This document shows positions 23,101 to 34,367 of a stretch of DNA of 64,000 nucleotides, one piece after another. Source of the DNA: Tigriopus japonicus. Taxonomy: Eukaryota > Arthropoda > Copepoda > Harpacticoida > Harpacticidae. Location: assembly GCA_010645155.1 (NCBI GenBank), contig CM021322.1:1954745-2018744 (forward strand). The letters run 5' to 3'. The translations under genes were made by a program, and so were the position numbers. A model generated the notes under the pieces. It did not search any database. It was not told where the DNA came from and saw only the letters and a program-made list of their open reading frames with translations. The stretch's first letter is position 1. The number at the start of each line of letters is the position of its first letter.

Positions 23101-25801
23101 ATGTAAAGGAATCAAGTACCTAAAGCCATCAAAATTGTTTAATTGTGTTTTGATGAAGAGGAATGAATAGGTGCACAGAATAGGTGCATTGCCTTATTGA
23201 GTCTCGCGATTCAAAAGGTGGAGTGTACACACTACTAAGAAACCCAGTCTATGTATTTATTTATTTATTGGTATTTATTGGTTATGTAGTAACTTCTTCC
23301 GCTTTTTATGCAAGATTTATCAGTGTTAGGTGTTTCTATTTCATTTCATTCTAGAGCCATTTATTCTAACTTCAAAAGTTGTGTTCTTGTAATGCACCAA
23401 AATTACATTGGTTTGTCACAACGGTGTTCATAAGTCCATAAGTCTGAAAGCTTCTCCAACTCCTTTTTGAAGGTCTGAAATTGGTTGCTCTGATTTGGTT
23501 GACTCTTGCCTTCTCCTTTTCCCTTTTTTTTCCTTCCTCATATGGAGAGGGTGACTAATTTTGAAACTGAAGTTGACATTTTAAACCTATAATATCTTCA
23601 AAATGAGGCCAAAATCTTGATGTCCTCAAAATTTAAGATTGTTTCTTCATACAATAATTAACAATTTGCTGTTAAGTGCTGTCAATTTCAAATCACTGGG
23701 GAGGCACAAGAGGCATTCAAACTTAGCAAAGTGAATGGCGTATTTTCGGAATTTCTCCACTTTCCATTACAGGAAATGCTATAAATGCCGCTTGAGGTCG
23801 CTTTTTTCGACTCTGTATACTTAGATATAGACACTGAACATCAAGCTATAAGGAAATATTAATTTGAATAGATTTTTACTTGAATGAAGGAGTCCACTGA
23901 TTGAATTTCCTAGGCGATGAAACAAAATATTTCAGTACTAACAATAACAATAAAATAATTCGTTATCGGCAGATAAAATATCGCTATGGAAAATTTCATT
24001 AAAAGAACGGTTTGGTTTGTTTCTTATGACGTTAGTTAAAATCCCGCTGTCAGGTAGAAACATTGTTTCTTTCATTATTACAAAGGAGTTCATTCCTTTT
24101 AGCGGCATTTATAATTTGCATGTTTTTTATGAAAAGTCCATTTTGCGCACTGAGGAGAAGCTTTCCTCTTGAGAAAAAACGCGAATACCACCCCTGGTTT
24201 GTTCGACCTTGGATCAGGGGAATATGCAAAGGAAACTTGCATCTTGATTTTTCAAGATAGTGTACTATGTGAGCCTTGATATCATTTGAGGGGTGATGTG
24301 TGAAGGAGGCCTAAAGCGATCAACCTCATGCCAGAAAGATTGAAGATTGGACTGTACCATTAGCAGTTTTAAATTTCATTCAGTTAGAGATTGTTTTGTC
24401 TCTTTGGCAGGAGGGTCGCAGAATTTGGCGCCAAAAATTGAAATTTGCGGACGAATTGAATGGCTAGGCGAAGACGTGGACGAGGAGATGACCAATTTAG
24501 ACATCGGAGATGCCGTGCTAGTCTTGCCTGATGACGAATCATTTCAGTCCTCGGAGTAAGAAGTCTTTGTCAATTAGCCTTAAAGTACGAAACTAAACGT
24601 TTTTCTGTTTTCCCGCCATTAGGTACTTGGAATATATTTCTGTGTCAAAACTGTCAGATTTGGTCTTGCTTCCTGAAGGTCTTTCAATGGAAGCAGCTGT
24701 ACAAATACCAACCGGTGCTTATTCTGTCCTCCCAGTCCTAAAATCGGTCCGAGATCATTGTCTTCAGTTCAAGTAAGTACATTTCATCAAAAATGGAGAA
24801 AAATGCTGATTGAAAACTTAGTTCAAAAGATACATAACCCTAAAGTACATATCATCTTTTACTTCTAGATACAAAGATCCACCCAAGGCTTTGCTCGTGG
24901 GAACAGATGAACTTGTGCGGTGGGCCATCTCGCTTTGGCCCAATATCTTTGGAGTTCTTGGTGATGGTTGCAAACTTACATTAGCCCTTCAAGACGATTC
25001 GTCATTGTGGTTTGAGAAATTCCATGAAAGGTGCGAATGTTAAGGAAGGTAGATCAAGAGTTGGCATTTAATGCGCAATTCTAAATCTGACAACTCAGCC
25101 CAGGATCAGCTAAATTCCAAACTGGAACATGTATTCAAATCGTGATCTATTTCAGTATCAACCTTGTTCAATGGGATAATGATGTCTATGACGCACAACT
25201 TATTGAACGAACCGAAGAGGTCTGTCATGGAAAAGTGGACATCATCCTCGATCTAGAGTCCTCTCCAAAGTTCTTCAAGAGATCCATCAGTTGCCTTACT
25301 ACGGTAAGAAGATTAACCTCAGCATTGTGTAATCAGAGGATGTTAATCCATATTGTTTTTATGCATGCTGTGGGAAACCTCCTGAAATTGGAGATTTTCA
25401 ATCAGCATAACTCGGACTGAAATCAGACTGAAATACATGAAGTCTTGCACATTCTCTCTTTCAGAACGGCCATGCTTTCATTGGAAAATCGACGTTGAAT
25501 TCTTCTATGAAGAACTTTATAACCAAGACTTTCAAAAGGGATGTAAACGTCATTTATGTTGACAACGGAACCACAGACGATTTCCAAGAACTAATTCAGG
25601 CTGTCATAAACGGTCGGGTGAGTAATACTTTCTTATGATGAGTGGGAAAACTGTTAAATGCCTACTAAACCCCTTATGATCTTATTCCAGACCCAAATGT
25701 TACCATACCAAGTTTTTAGCCCCACTCAAGCTGGGGAAGTGAGGAGAGCCTTATCCTCGCACTCCAGACCCTTCCGTCCCATTTTCAAACTTGTCGAATA
25801 A
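20121..25801 (+). CDS. CRYZL1-like medium-chain dehydrogenase/reductase relative (5' end unresolved)
   Basis: Seven exons join in one frame for 357 codons: 20121-20325, 24411-24555, 24623-24772, 24869-25030, 25156-25303, 25465-25617 and 25691-25801 (TAA). The first begins in phase 0 (VHYAGAYMASN), so N-terminal exons are missing from this model. The order fits the quinone-oxidoreductase (MDR) fold: GRIEWLGEDV and DIGDAVLVLPDD resemble the N-terminal catalytic domain, then YLEYISVSKLSDLVLLPEGL and AAVQIPTGAYSVL, then a Rossmann-like half. It looks closest to quinone oxidoreductase-like protein 1. Two oddities stand out. The dinucleotide-binding glycine motif is replaced by LLVGTDELVRWA, and a Ser/Asp/Glu-rich insertion (SVDEEDDSSDEEK) interrupts the N-terminal domain. 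Enzyme activity is therefore doubtful. The first intron (about 4.1 kb) is full of repeats. Confidence 0.7.
20326..24410. other. Large intron of the CRYZL1-like gene, repeat-rich
   Basis: This 4.1-kb intron includes a region (about 21480-21760) with repeated TTCGGACAGAATT words on one strand, ending TACCTGGTCACCCTG, which resembles a transposon terminus. A related stretch is at 20640-20710. A 116-codon frame at 22324-22674 has no recognised domain. Confidence 0.4.
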
Positions 25802-25831
25802 TATTTGAATTTTAAACACATAACACACTTG

Positions 25832-25837
25832 TTTATT
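25832..25837 (-). promoter_or_regulatory. Poly(A) signal (AATAAA on minus) of CRTAP
   Basis: TTTATT on the plus strand is AATAAA on the minus strand, 70 bases after the CRTAP stop. Its cleavage site would fall close to the stop of the convergent CRYZL1-like gene. Confidence 0.5.
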
Positions 25838-25855
25838 GTTGACAATTCGTTCATG

Positions 25856-25861
25856 AATAAA
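25856..25861 (+). promoter_or_regulatory. Poly(A) signal (AATAAA) of the CRYZL1-like gene
   Basis: AATAAA lies 55 bases after the stop codon at 25801. It sits upstream of the CRTAP stop (25907) on the opposite strand, so the 3' UTRs of the two convergent genes probably overlap. Confidence 0.5.
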
Positions 25862-25906
25862 CGAACACGTTGTTGAATTGTTGTTAAATGACAAATCACC
25901 TCCACT

Positions 25907-28535
25907 TCAGAGCTCAAACTTAACCATTGGCGGTGGAGTTGGCTTGAAGTCTTCAACAATGATGGTCTCCTCCTGCAATCAAAACACAATCCTCATGAGT
26001 GATTAATGAAGACAAAGACTAGTCAGAGAAGATTGAAATACTATGCTCACTGAAAGTCATAGTTTATCCCGTTGTTTGATAAATTGTGAATCAACAGAAT
26101 AGCTTAACCACGAGACAACAGAAATTAGACAATTTCACATTTGAATCCTAAAGAGAAACCGTTCTTTAACTGATGTTCATATTGCACTCATAAAAGAAAC
26201 CAAATTTCTCCCATCCTCTGATTTCAAAATACTTACATAAATCATGCTCATTCATTAACTAATTAAACTTCAATCTGCTATGTGCCCCTTGTGAAAGAAG
26301 GAAACGAAACAAATAACCAAACGTTTTAACACAAAATGTCTTACATAAATCCTATTAAAGGAAAGCTTATAAAGAGATTGTTTCCAACGTGTTCCTGTGC
26401 ACTTTAGATTCCAAAACAGAATTTTCAATACCTTTTCATCCAGCTTGGGTTTTTTTGATGCTTCCACCGAGTTCGGCATTGAGTCAAATTCCTTGAAACT
26501 CTCCTCGATTCTAGATAGAAGTGACTTTTCGTATCGGAGCCTGTTAACGTATTGAACCACCTCATCTCTGGGTTGAAACCATGACAGATCAGCGCCTTCT
26601 TTGGCCAAATAATATTCCCTATTCATGCCCATGTCTTCATCTTCAGGATGGAAGAGTAAATAGGATTCCACGCACTGAGCGGCACTTTTTAGGTCTCCCA
26701 CTGGAACAGAAAGAAACAGTTTATTGTTGTCTTAAATCAAGATGAAGATCGAAAGTTCGTATTCGATAGTTTTAACAACCCTTGCATTGTCTTGTGCTAT
26801 TGTTAAAACTGTTTCACCCTGTTTTTGCAAGGTTGTTGTCGGTGTATCTAATTTCAATCTCCTTTTGTATTCTTAATGGGGCAGGGGCTGCAAATTAATT
26901 GAACAAAGGAACTAGACAAATGAACATCAAGGCCAATCTCTCATAAAACATCATTTTTTCCATTGGTTAGTTTGACAAGCAGGATTGTATCACGTCTTTG
27001 TTGGAAGAAAATCGATTTTTGTCAAATATCTTACCTTTGAAATAAGCAATTTGGAGGTAATGATAAACGAGAGGAAATAGACCCTCGATCACTTCTCCAT
27101 CTAGGTTCTCCAATTTAGCGGGGCACTTGAGCTTACAACGAAGGCAGAACGTGAAATGATCTGGAGAAAAAAATGGAGTTATAAAGCTTGAGAAATGTTG
27201 CCTTGACCAAACCAAACGTTCCGACCATCTTACTAGCAACAGAGGTGATGAAATCTGGAAACCATCCCATGTCAAATGGCTTCTCGCAATCGAATCGACA
27301 ATCTTCTTCGGATTCCAAATATTTTGGAATCACTTGTTCCATGTTGTCGATCACTTGTTGCCAACTCTCATCGCGATAATATTGAGCAGCATCCATGAAA
27401 TACTTGGTGAATTGCTAGGGAGAGTTTTATTGCGAAAATAATATGTTAGACATTGATGGAACCGAAATCTGCGGCATTTCCTCAAGTCCACGAGTTATCG
27501 ATCTTCCTCTAATATTTGTTATTTATTTTTGATAGAAATGCTTGGAACACACTCATGTACTGCAATGGAGGAAGCATTTGACCAAAGAGCGATCTTGAGA
27601 TTCTTTCTTTTTCAATTTTCCAATAATGCCCCTGGCACTAATAGTTTTGTCTTGCCTCAAGGTTAGGGAAAACAGTGAATCCTTTTTGAGGATACATTCC
27701 AAATGTCTCAGAAACGAGGTTGGCCAAGCATGTTTGCAAGAATTGGTCCTCTAAGCCTGCAGTTCTATCTTGGATTGAAGGATCATTCTCTTTCATCTGG
27801 TTTTTAAAGATTCCAATATAGGATGCATCAAATACGTTAGGGACAAATGCTCCCCCTTTTAAGTACTTTCTGGGCTCTAAAGGGAACTTACCAGATTTTC
27901 CAAGTTGATCACATTGTCCTTGACAACTCCAGGAGAATTGATGTAAAAGTGAATATTGCTTAACATGACTTCACTATTAGGGTGAAGAATGTGATAGGTG
28001 AAGGCGGCATCTGCAGCTTTGGCATAATCTGTCATCTAAAAGGATTTTTGTCTTTGAGGAGACTTTCGAAAATTAGAGTGATCAAAAGGTAACAAGCACA
28101 AACCTGGTAATAACAGAGTTGTAAGTAGTTATAAGGCTCCAGTTTTTCCATTTCTTTCAGAATATCAGCCGGAATCTGATTATATTTCTCCGATTCGAAA
28201 CCTGTCCTCTTGCAACGCATCAAACACAATGTTTCATTCACGAATTTTTCAAATACTTTCAAATCTTTTTCCTGCAATTCTGACTTGGGTAAAACGAATG
28301 TCTTGGATTCAGCACGACAAACCTTCTTGCAACGAAGAATCACTTGTTTGAAATATCGGAAATCTTCAATGGCTAAGTTGAAGTTTTCATCACAGTTTTT
28401 CCAATCATTGGATAGGTAGGCTTCCTTGCCAAATTTAAAGTAATCCACAAAGGTCCACTGACTCCTTCCAGCTTCTGCACCCAATTTTCCACAAATAAGA
28501 CAAATAAAAGCCACGATTCTTTGCAAATTTGCCAT
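25907..28535 (-). CDS. CRTAP: Cartilage-associated protein (CRTAP/leprecan family)
   Basis: Six exons join into 405 codons plus stop, in transcript order 28104-28535, 27892-28035, 27234-27414, 27035-27160, 26432-26700 and 25907-25972. All introns are GT-AG and the phases agree. Length matches vertebrate CRTAP (about 400). A signal peptide (residues 1 to about 22, core IVAFICLICG) targets it to the secretory pathway. The body has the paired-cysteine, TPR-like repeats of the leprecan family: an LRCKKVCR motif, a CLMRC pair, a DCRFDCEKPF pair, and FCLRCKLKC. The family acts in the endoplasmic reticulum on collagen; CRTAP itself lacks the catalytic dioxygenase domain and partners prolyl 3-hydroxylase 1 and cyclophilin B in vertebrates. 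No dioxygenase domain is present here, which separates it from P3H1. It is convergent with the CRYZL1-like gene and lies head to head, 780 bases away, with the FKBP8-like gene. Confidence 0.9.
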
Positions 28536-29315
28536 ATTTCGCCTCTATGTCATTCCTATTCTCTTTCACCAAGTATAGGACCTAGTCGTTCAAGTTACTT
28601 TAGCAGACAAACCTAGGCAAAATGAGCGTCCTCCCTTCATCTTTCCCCCTTGAGAGCCGGTTAGGAACAGATGTGTGAAGAAAACATTGAACTCTTCTTA
28701 GCGCATCTGGCTGTACTCTTTTGCATCCCCGATCTTCTCCTCGAATTGTATGATTTCTCCAAGAGCTTGGGTTTTCATACCACTCATTCTAGGCGAACAC
28801 GTTTGAATGTAGAGCAGTAAAACAAGAGCCAAATGAAATACATGGAAAAGAGAGCAGCTCTGAGATCATAGTCAATTCCTTGGCTTACCTCCAAATTCCA
28901 CTCCTTTATCGAGCTTAAGTCAGTGCGGTTTATTTGGTTTGGGTAAAATGGTTAAAATTGACTTTAGGTAGAGAGATTTGCCAGGTGGTATTTGCTACAA
29001 CAATAAGCAACCAATTGCTTTTTTTTGGCTCTAAATCCAATTTCGCACGGGTCTTTTTTCATATTTATAAAACCTTTACGCTTCTATATTGACATTCTTG
29101 AGTGGAGTTGTAGGGCGAAAATTTTGTTCCACGATGATTCGTTGGCGATTATCCAAAATCCTATTTAAGGTAGCTATCGGATGTACTACACGGAGAAAGG
29201 CATAGACAGATTCAAAGCAAGAATATTTGGGGTAACCTTGCCAGGAGACTAAGAGTCAAGACTGTGGCAGAGGTGCATTGAAAAATAGTTTGCGTGAGCT
29301 TCCAACTGTAGAACA
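28536..29315. promoter_or_regulatory. Shared upstream region of CRTAP and the FKBP8-like gene
   Basis: A 780-bp gap separates two divergent start codons, so it should hold both promoters and both 5' UTRs. I see no clear TATA box or named binding site that I can support. Confidence 0.4.
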
Positions 29316-30527
29316 ATGGCAAACTCAGCCCTAACGATGGATTTACAAGGTTTAAATCTGGACGATTTGTCTCTTCCTGAGAATCAAGGAGCAATTCCCA
29401 AAGCGACTGTTACTTCCTCCAAAGAGACATCCAAGGATGAAGGTTCTACCAATTCGAAAAAGCGACGGAGCAGAAGGCAGAAAAAGAAGAAAATATCCGA
29501 TCCAATCCCGGCTGATGGTTTGTGCGACCAAAAATTTGATACCGGTGCATCGAGCTTGGAAGGTCGAGTCCCCGATTTCACCTTTCCCGCCATTGTCACA
29601 AGCTTCATTGAGAAGGAACTCGAGGAAGAAGAACTTCTGGAAGCATACAACAAGACCAAAGAAACATCAGAACCCAATGTTGCCGCCCGAAAAATGGACT
29701 CTGAAAAGCGAGCAGGAGCGAGAAGAAAAAGAAGTGGGATGGGGAAGCGAAAAAAACCCAAATCCCCACCTTTGGATGGACTTGACCCGAAATCCTCCGA
29801 TGACAAGGAAAACGCAAAACTGGAGATGCCTGATATCAAATTAGATTCTGACGATAGTGATGACGATGATGAGCGCCCCAGTGGTCAGAAATTCCATTGG
29901 AAAAGCGTCACCAAAAATGGGTGGATCAAGAAGTGCATTCTTGTGGATGGCCTCCAAGACAGTGGAAGGCCTAAACCAGGGGACACCGTCTTGGTAAAAA
30001 GTCAAGGCAAGCTCAAGGATGGCACCATCATTGACGACTATCCAACTCTCGTGTTCAACGTCGGCGAACACGAAGTCGTGGAGGGATTGGATCTGGTGGT
30101 CCAATCCATGTTCAAGAACGAACTATCCATAGTATCCCTCAAACCGGAAATGGCCTACGGCACACTAGGCCGCAAGGGGGACATTCCCACCAATTCAAGG
30201 ATCACATACCTCATGGGTTTATTGCATTTCGAGAAGCAGAAGGAAATCTCGCAACTCACTTGGGCTCAACGCCGCAAATCCGGACAAACCCGAATGCGAC
30301 TGGCCAACTGGTGGTATCAAAGGAAAGAATATCCGATTGCAGTCAAATGCTACAAAAAGGCCCTCGAGTACTACAACAATATTCCAACCAATCAGGAGTG
30401 TACCACTCCCGAGGAATACAAGGAACTTCTTCAACTCATGGAAGAACGCCTCCGCGTGATGAGACAAGTGGCCAACATCTTCAAACGGATTGCCAACATG
30501 ATTCAAAGTGGACAAATCACCGCCTGA
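29316..30527 (+). CDS. FKBP8-like immunophilin (FKBP domain plus one TPR), intronless
   Basis: A single 403-codon frame starts at 29316. The first third is low-complexity and charged, with a basic run KKRRSRRQKKKK (about residues 48-59) that could be a nuclear signal and acidic DSDDSDDDDE just before the folded part. From about residue 195 there is an FKBP-type prolyl isomerase domain: GWIKKCILVDG, GDTVLVKSQGKL, then VVEGLDLVVQSM and MAYGTLGRKGDIP. The layout is closest to FKBP8/FKBP38. Several active-site aromatic positions of FKBP12 are not conserved, as in FKBP8. A helical stretch follows (ANWWYQRKEYPIAVKCYKKA), matching one TPR repeat. FKBP8 normally has three TPRs and a C-terminal membrane anchor; both later parts are missing here. 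It is intronless, with AATAAA 58 bases after the stop. Confidence 0.75.
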   Translation: MANSALTMDLQGLNLDDLSLPENQGAIPKATVTSSKETSKDEGSTNSKKRRSRRQKKKKISDPIPADGLCDQKFDTGASSLEGRVPDFTFPAIVTSFIEKELEEEELLEAYNKTKETSEPNVAARKMDSEKRAGARRKRSGMGKRKKPKSPPLDGLDPKSSDDKENAKLEMPDIKLDSDDSDDDDERPSGQKFHWKSVTKNGWIKKCILVDGLQDSGRPKPGDTVLVKSQGKLKDGTIIDDYPTLVFNVGEHEVVEGLDLVVQSMFKNELSIVSLKPEMAYGTLGRKGDIPTNSRITYLMGLLHFEKQKEISQLTWAQRRKSGQTRMRLANWWYQRKEYPIAVKCYKKALEYYNNIPTNQECTTPEEYKELLQLMEERLRVMRQVANIFKRIANMIQSGQITA

Positions 30528-30584
30528 GCTAACCAATCCATCCTTTCACTCAAAATCATGGATAGTATTTAAGAGCACTTGGCC

Positions 30585-30590
30585 AATAAA
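30585..30590 (+). promoter_or_regulatory. Poly(A) signal (AATAAA) of the FKBP8-like gene
   Basis: AATAAA follows the stop codon by 58 bases and precedes a T-rich tract. It fits the end of the FKBP8-like transcript, before the HYLS1 start at 30796. Confidence 0.6.
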
Positions 30591-30795
30591 AGGAGATTTT
30601 ACTTCAATTTTCCGTCTTGCGCCGTTTGCGCCATTTTCTCCACAAGGTTGGGTGATGTTCGATTTTATCTGCCAGCGTCACTGACATTCTTGATTTGAAA
30701 ATCCGTTACGCTCACTTTCACGTTCCATTTACTACACAATACCTGGGCACACACAAACCATTAGGGACACGTGTGCATGTGAATGTGGAACAACC

Positions 30796-31500
30796 ATGGT
30801 ACTCCCGGTTTCTAAAGAAGATGTCCAGAAGCACTTGCGGGACTTGGGATACACCAATATCACGGATATTCAGCTAGACGAATTCATGAAAGATCTCAAA
30901 CGTCTCATTAAATATGAGGAGCGCAAATCCCGATTAGAATCTATTAAGAATCTCAACAAATCAACCCGTTCGACCTCATCCTCCTCTTCAGCCTATTCCA
31001 GTTCATCTTCAAGAGCAGGAACTCCCTCCGAGGATGACGGTTCCAGCTCGATTCACTTGGTTCGAGGCCATAAACGAGTTCGTCAGAGAAAAGTGTTCCA
31101 ATACTCGAAAGGCAACACTTCCGTCGCCTTGGAACACACTCGTGATGACCAAATTGACGCAGCTTCTGCTACAATGCACAGTTCAGGATCTACTTTGACG
31201 AGCTCTACAGTGAGTTCAAGATCAGAGGCGGAAATTCGAGTTAGAGTTCACGTTTCTCCGGAAAATCGGGATCGTCAGCGAAGCCAATCCATGGTTCCAT
31301 TTGGCACCAAACCGACAACCTCTTTCATTCGGCCTCCAATTGAGGCTCCGGTTGCCAAAGGGATCAAACGAGATCCGGTCAAACTTCATCAGTACTACCA
31401 AAGCTATTGGAACAAATTCAGAGTCCCGGGAGATGAGGGACAAGGACACAAGGACACTCGATGGGCGGTCCGAGAATGGATGATGGGCCAAAAGGATTAG
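30796..31500 (+). CDS. HYLS1: HYLS1 centriolar protein
   Basis: A single 234-codon frame starts at 30796. The N-terminus (EDVQKHLRDLGYTNITDIQL, then FMKDLKRLIKYEE) matches the conserved N-terminal helix of HYLS1. The C-terminus (DPVKLHQYYQSYWNKFRVPG and KDTRWAVREWMM) is the HYLS1 box. The middle is a serine-rich, probably disordered linker. The human protein is about 299 residues, so this one is somewhat shorter. HYLS1 sits on centrioles, binds the SAS-4/CPAP scaffold and is needed for cilium formation. The gene is intronless, on the same strand as the FKBP8-like gene and 268 bases behind it. Its end is convergent with NAE1, 91 bases from that gene's stop. An AATAAA at 31638-31643 inside NAE1 coding sequence, antisense, might serve it. 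Confidence 0.9.
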   Translation: MVLPVSKEDVQKHLRDLGYTNITDIQLDEFMKDLKRLIKYEERKSRLESIKNLNKSTRSTSSSSSAYSSSSSRAGTPSEDDGSSSIHLVRGHKRVRQRKVFQYSKGNTSVALEHTRDDQIDAASATMHSSGSTLTSSTVSSRSEAEIRVRVHVSPENRDRQRSQSMVPFGTKPTTSFIRPPIEAPVAKGIKRDPVKLHQYYQSYWNKFRVPGDEGQGHKDTRWAVREWMMGQKD

Positions 31501-31591
31501 GAACAATTCAATAACACTTTTCAGGTGCATGCAATACCTTCAGTTAGGAAATGGTCACAAGAACAGAAGAACATTTTTCGTATATTTTGAC

Positions 31592-34367
31592 TTAAACCTT
31601 GAGCGTGATCGTCTGCGAGGTCATACAATTGTAGATGAATAAATTACTGATAGGCACATATTGTCTTGTAATAAGTTTGATCACTTCCTGTGCGGCGCAG
31701 CCACCAATAATGCTGGCCATGGCATGTAATTCTGAGCCTCCATAGCGACACACTTCATGAATGTTATCATCTGAAATATTCACAGAAGACAGATGACAAT
31801 CCGCCAACACCTTGTTCACACAATTTTTAAGCTTCCCAATGTCTGGCTCGACTTGATCATCGAGAACGCCAGGAAGGACATTGTGTTCCGAGTAAAACCG
31901 ATCGACACCGCGAAAGATGATGTAATAGATGGCTGGAGAATCTGGGTCTTGCTCCAAGATTTGACCCAGTTCCTGATTATTGGGTGACTTGCCATCAAAT
32001 TCATCTGCAATGGATGCGCCACAACGTATGAGTCGGAGATTGAAGGCATTTCGACAGAAGCTTTTGACTTTGGCTTCGGAAATGGATTCGGCAGGTCTTC
32101 CGGCGGTTTCCAAATGATCTTGGACGTATTTTAGAACCTCCTCTGCATCTTCTTCGGCTTTTTTTCGGTAAATCATTTGCAATTGAATGTATCGCTGAGA
32201 ATCTGAGAACATATCCGGGATGGCGCCTTTCAAAGGCAAATGTCCGGTGCATTCTAAGAAATCGCGAATGCCACGGACAATGAACCAGAAATCCGAAGAT
32301 TTCAGAGTCAGGTTCGTGCATTGATCGTCGTCCAAGATGGATTGGACCTCTTCTGGGACTTTTGAAGGGATCAGGGTTGTATTGACGGCATTCACAGCTT
32401 CGGTAAAGTTTTCCTCATCCTCTGGCAATCCATCTGGACTTTTAAGTACACCTGAAAATGGCCCCAATGTGATGTGAACCGAGTTGTAAATGAAAAAGTA
32501 TAGTTTACTTACCTTCAAGGATAGTTTCCTTAAATTGCTTCTTTTCCTTATAGCTATTAGGTATTTGGTTCCCATGTTCGGCCTTCCATTTCTGAAGATA
32601 CTTATAGAGAATAACCACATAGGGCGTGTGCATGTGCTGATGTTTGTCCATGGTTTGCATATCTTGAGATTCCATGTACTGAATTAAGGCCGGAAACGGC
32701 TGGTCTAAGCGAAGATCGGGAAACTCGTTGTCCGGATGAGATTCCACTATGGTATGCTCTTTAACCTAAAACAATTTTAAATACTTAACTGTCTAATTAA
32801 GTAAGCTTGAATATCATAAAACAACTTACTTGTAAACGGATGTAACTGATAAACCCATAGGCTCTGACCACCATGAGCGGAATGTTGGCTTGCCACAAGA
32901 GACTGGAAAGCTGTTTCAGAGACTTTTCCGACATATCCGTAGCAATCACCAAAGTGAAGGACTTGAAGAAATCGGGCCGATGTGCCAAAATATGCTCGGG
33001 TGTCTCGTCTACTGAATCTCCGCGCACTTCGTTATTCAACTCCAACAAATATTGGGCCACAGCCGCACCTCGAGGTTGACCCAGGCTCTCTAGAAATAAG
33101 AATGCATGACATATACTAGTTGTTAACGGGCATCCTGGGACTAGAGGGTTATGAAAGATGATATTTGTGACCGTCCGTTTACACGGAGATTCGAATCTAA
33201 ACGAATTCCGCACCTGAGGGCGGTGGCCCTTTGAAGACAAAGTGCGAGTTTAATCTGGGCTAAGGCCTTTACATGCCTGACATGATTCTCAACGGCGTTC
33301 AAGAACACACATTGCGAGATCAGGATGTCTAAACAAAGCCCAATTGATAAAAACGCATGACATGAAGTGCAAATAGACCAAGAGGATTTAAGTTCGATAT
33401 CTCGATGTAAATTTCTGTTGAGATTTTGATGACTTATTGAGAAATAATATTTCTAATAACTCTGGACAGATCAATAAATGAATCAATCAATCAATATTAA
33501 AAAATAATTTAATTTTCATGAAAGTCAAGAAACCTTGCTCATTTTCCTTTTCTATTAAGTACAAAAAGAGCTTCAAGCGTCAAATATTGCGTTGGATTAT
33601 TTTTTGGACTTAACTCAATTCCCGTTTTAAATACACTATAAACTCATATAGTGTATTGAGAGAGTAATTTAAGAAGCTAGAATGTCATGGTGCAGCAATA
33701 GTGAGTAATCGCAAATTTCGGTACCATTTCCATTCCAACACCCAAAACACAATGTGACCGGGTTTAAAAAGCCTAAACTACAGATCTTCATCAATAGAAA
33801 CTCGCCGTTTTCCGATTAAAAGAATTGAAATAGCCTCATTCAAATGTGTTTGTTCAATATGAATAATATTATTTAAAAAAAAATTTAAAAAAAATAAAAT
33901 TAAAAAATTAAAAAAAATAAATATATAATAATGTTCAATAAGAATGAATGTTCAATAATTTCATTCAAATATGTCATTCCTTGGCTATCCTTGCCTTGAC
34001 AAGAAACTCGGGCGTCCTGGGTTTGTGGGTGGATCACGTCCAAACCAGATTGACAAACTAACTAACCAACTAACTCACCGGGCTCCAAGAAGAAGTTGTT
34101 GCCCACGTCCGATCCGGTCACGCGTTGTCCATCCACGATGGTGAACGCGCCCACGCCCGGCAACACCAGACTCTTGAGCACCTCACTACCCGTGGCTCCC
34201 GCGTGAATCAGGCACAACTTGGCCGCTTCCAGAGCCGTTTGCCCGTGATCGCCCCACAAGCGCAACTGACGGTCATAGCGACGCGTTTTCTCGGCGCCCA
34301 AGGGCGAACCCGGCAGTGAGCCCGAGGCCGTTAACGGCCGACCCAACGGCGAAGGCGTGGACGTCAT
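31592..34367 (-). CDS. NAE1: NEDD8-activating enzyme E1 regulatory subunit
   Basis: Four exons join into 553 codons plus stop, in transcript order 34079-34367, 32830-33089, 32513-32765 and 31592-32451. All introns are GT-AG and phases agree. Human NAE1 (APPBP1) has 534 residues. Key stretches are [52 protein letters not shown], then [19 protein letters not shown] and [14 protein letters not shown]. The C-terminal half has [20 protein letters not shown] and ends TSQTITLKV. In the known enzyme this subunit pairs with UBA3, which carries the catalytic cysteine; together they adenylate NEDD8 and pass it to UBC12 for cullin modification. This subunit has no catalytic cysteine of its own. The N-terminal 25 residues form an extra Ser/Pro/Gly-rich tail ([17 protein letters not shown]). 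The first intron (989 bp) is AT-rich. Confidence 0.95.
33868..33930. repeat. A/T low-complexity tract in NAE1 intron 1
   Basis: A run of A-rich and AATAAA-like words with almost no G or C spans about 60 bases within the first NAE1 intron. It looks like simple-sequence decay, not a signal. Confidence 0.6.

Noticed and set aside
29384..29839. 151-codon minus-strand frame
   Set aside because: It is antisense over the FKBP8-like gene and has no domain.
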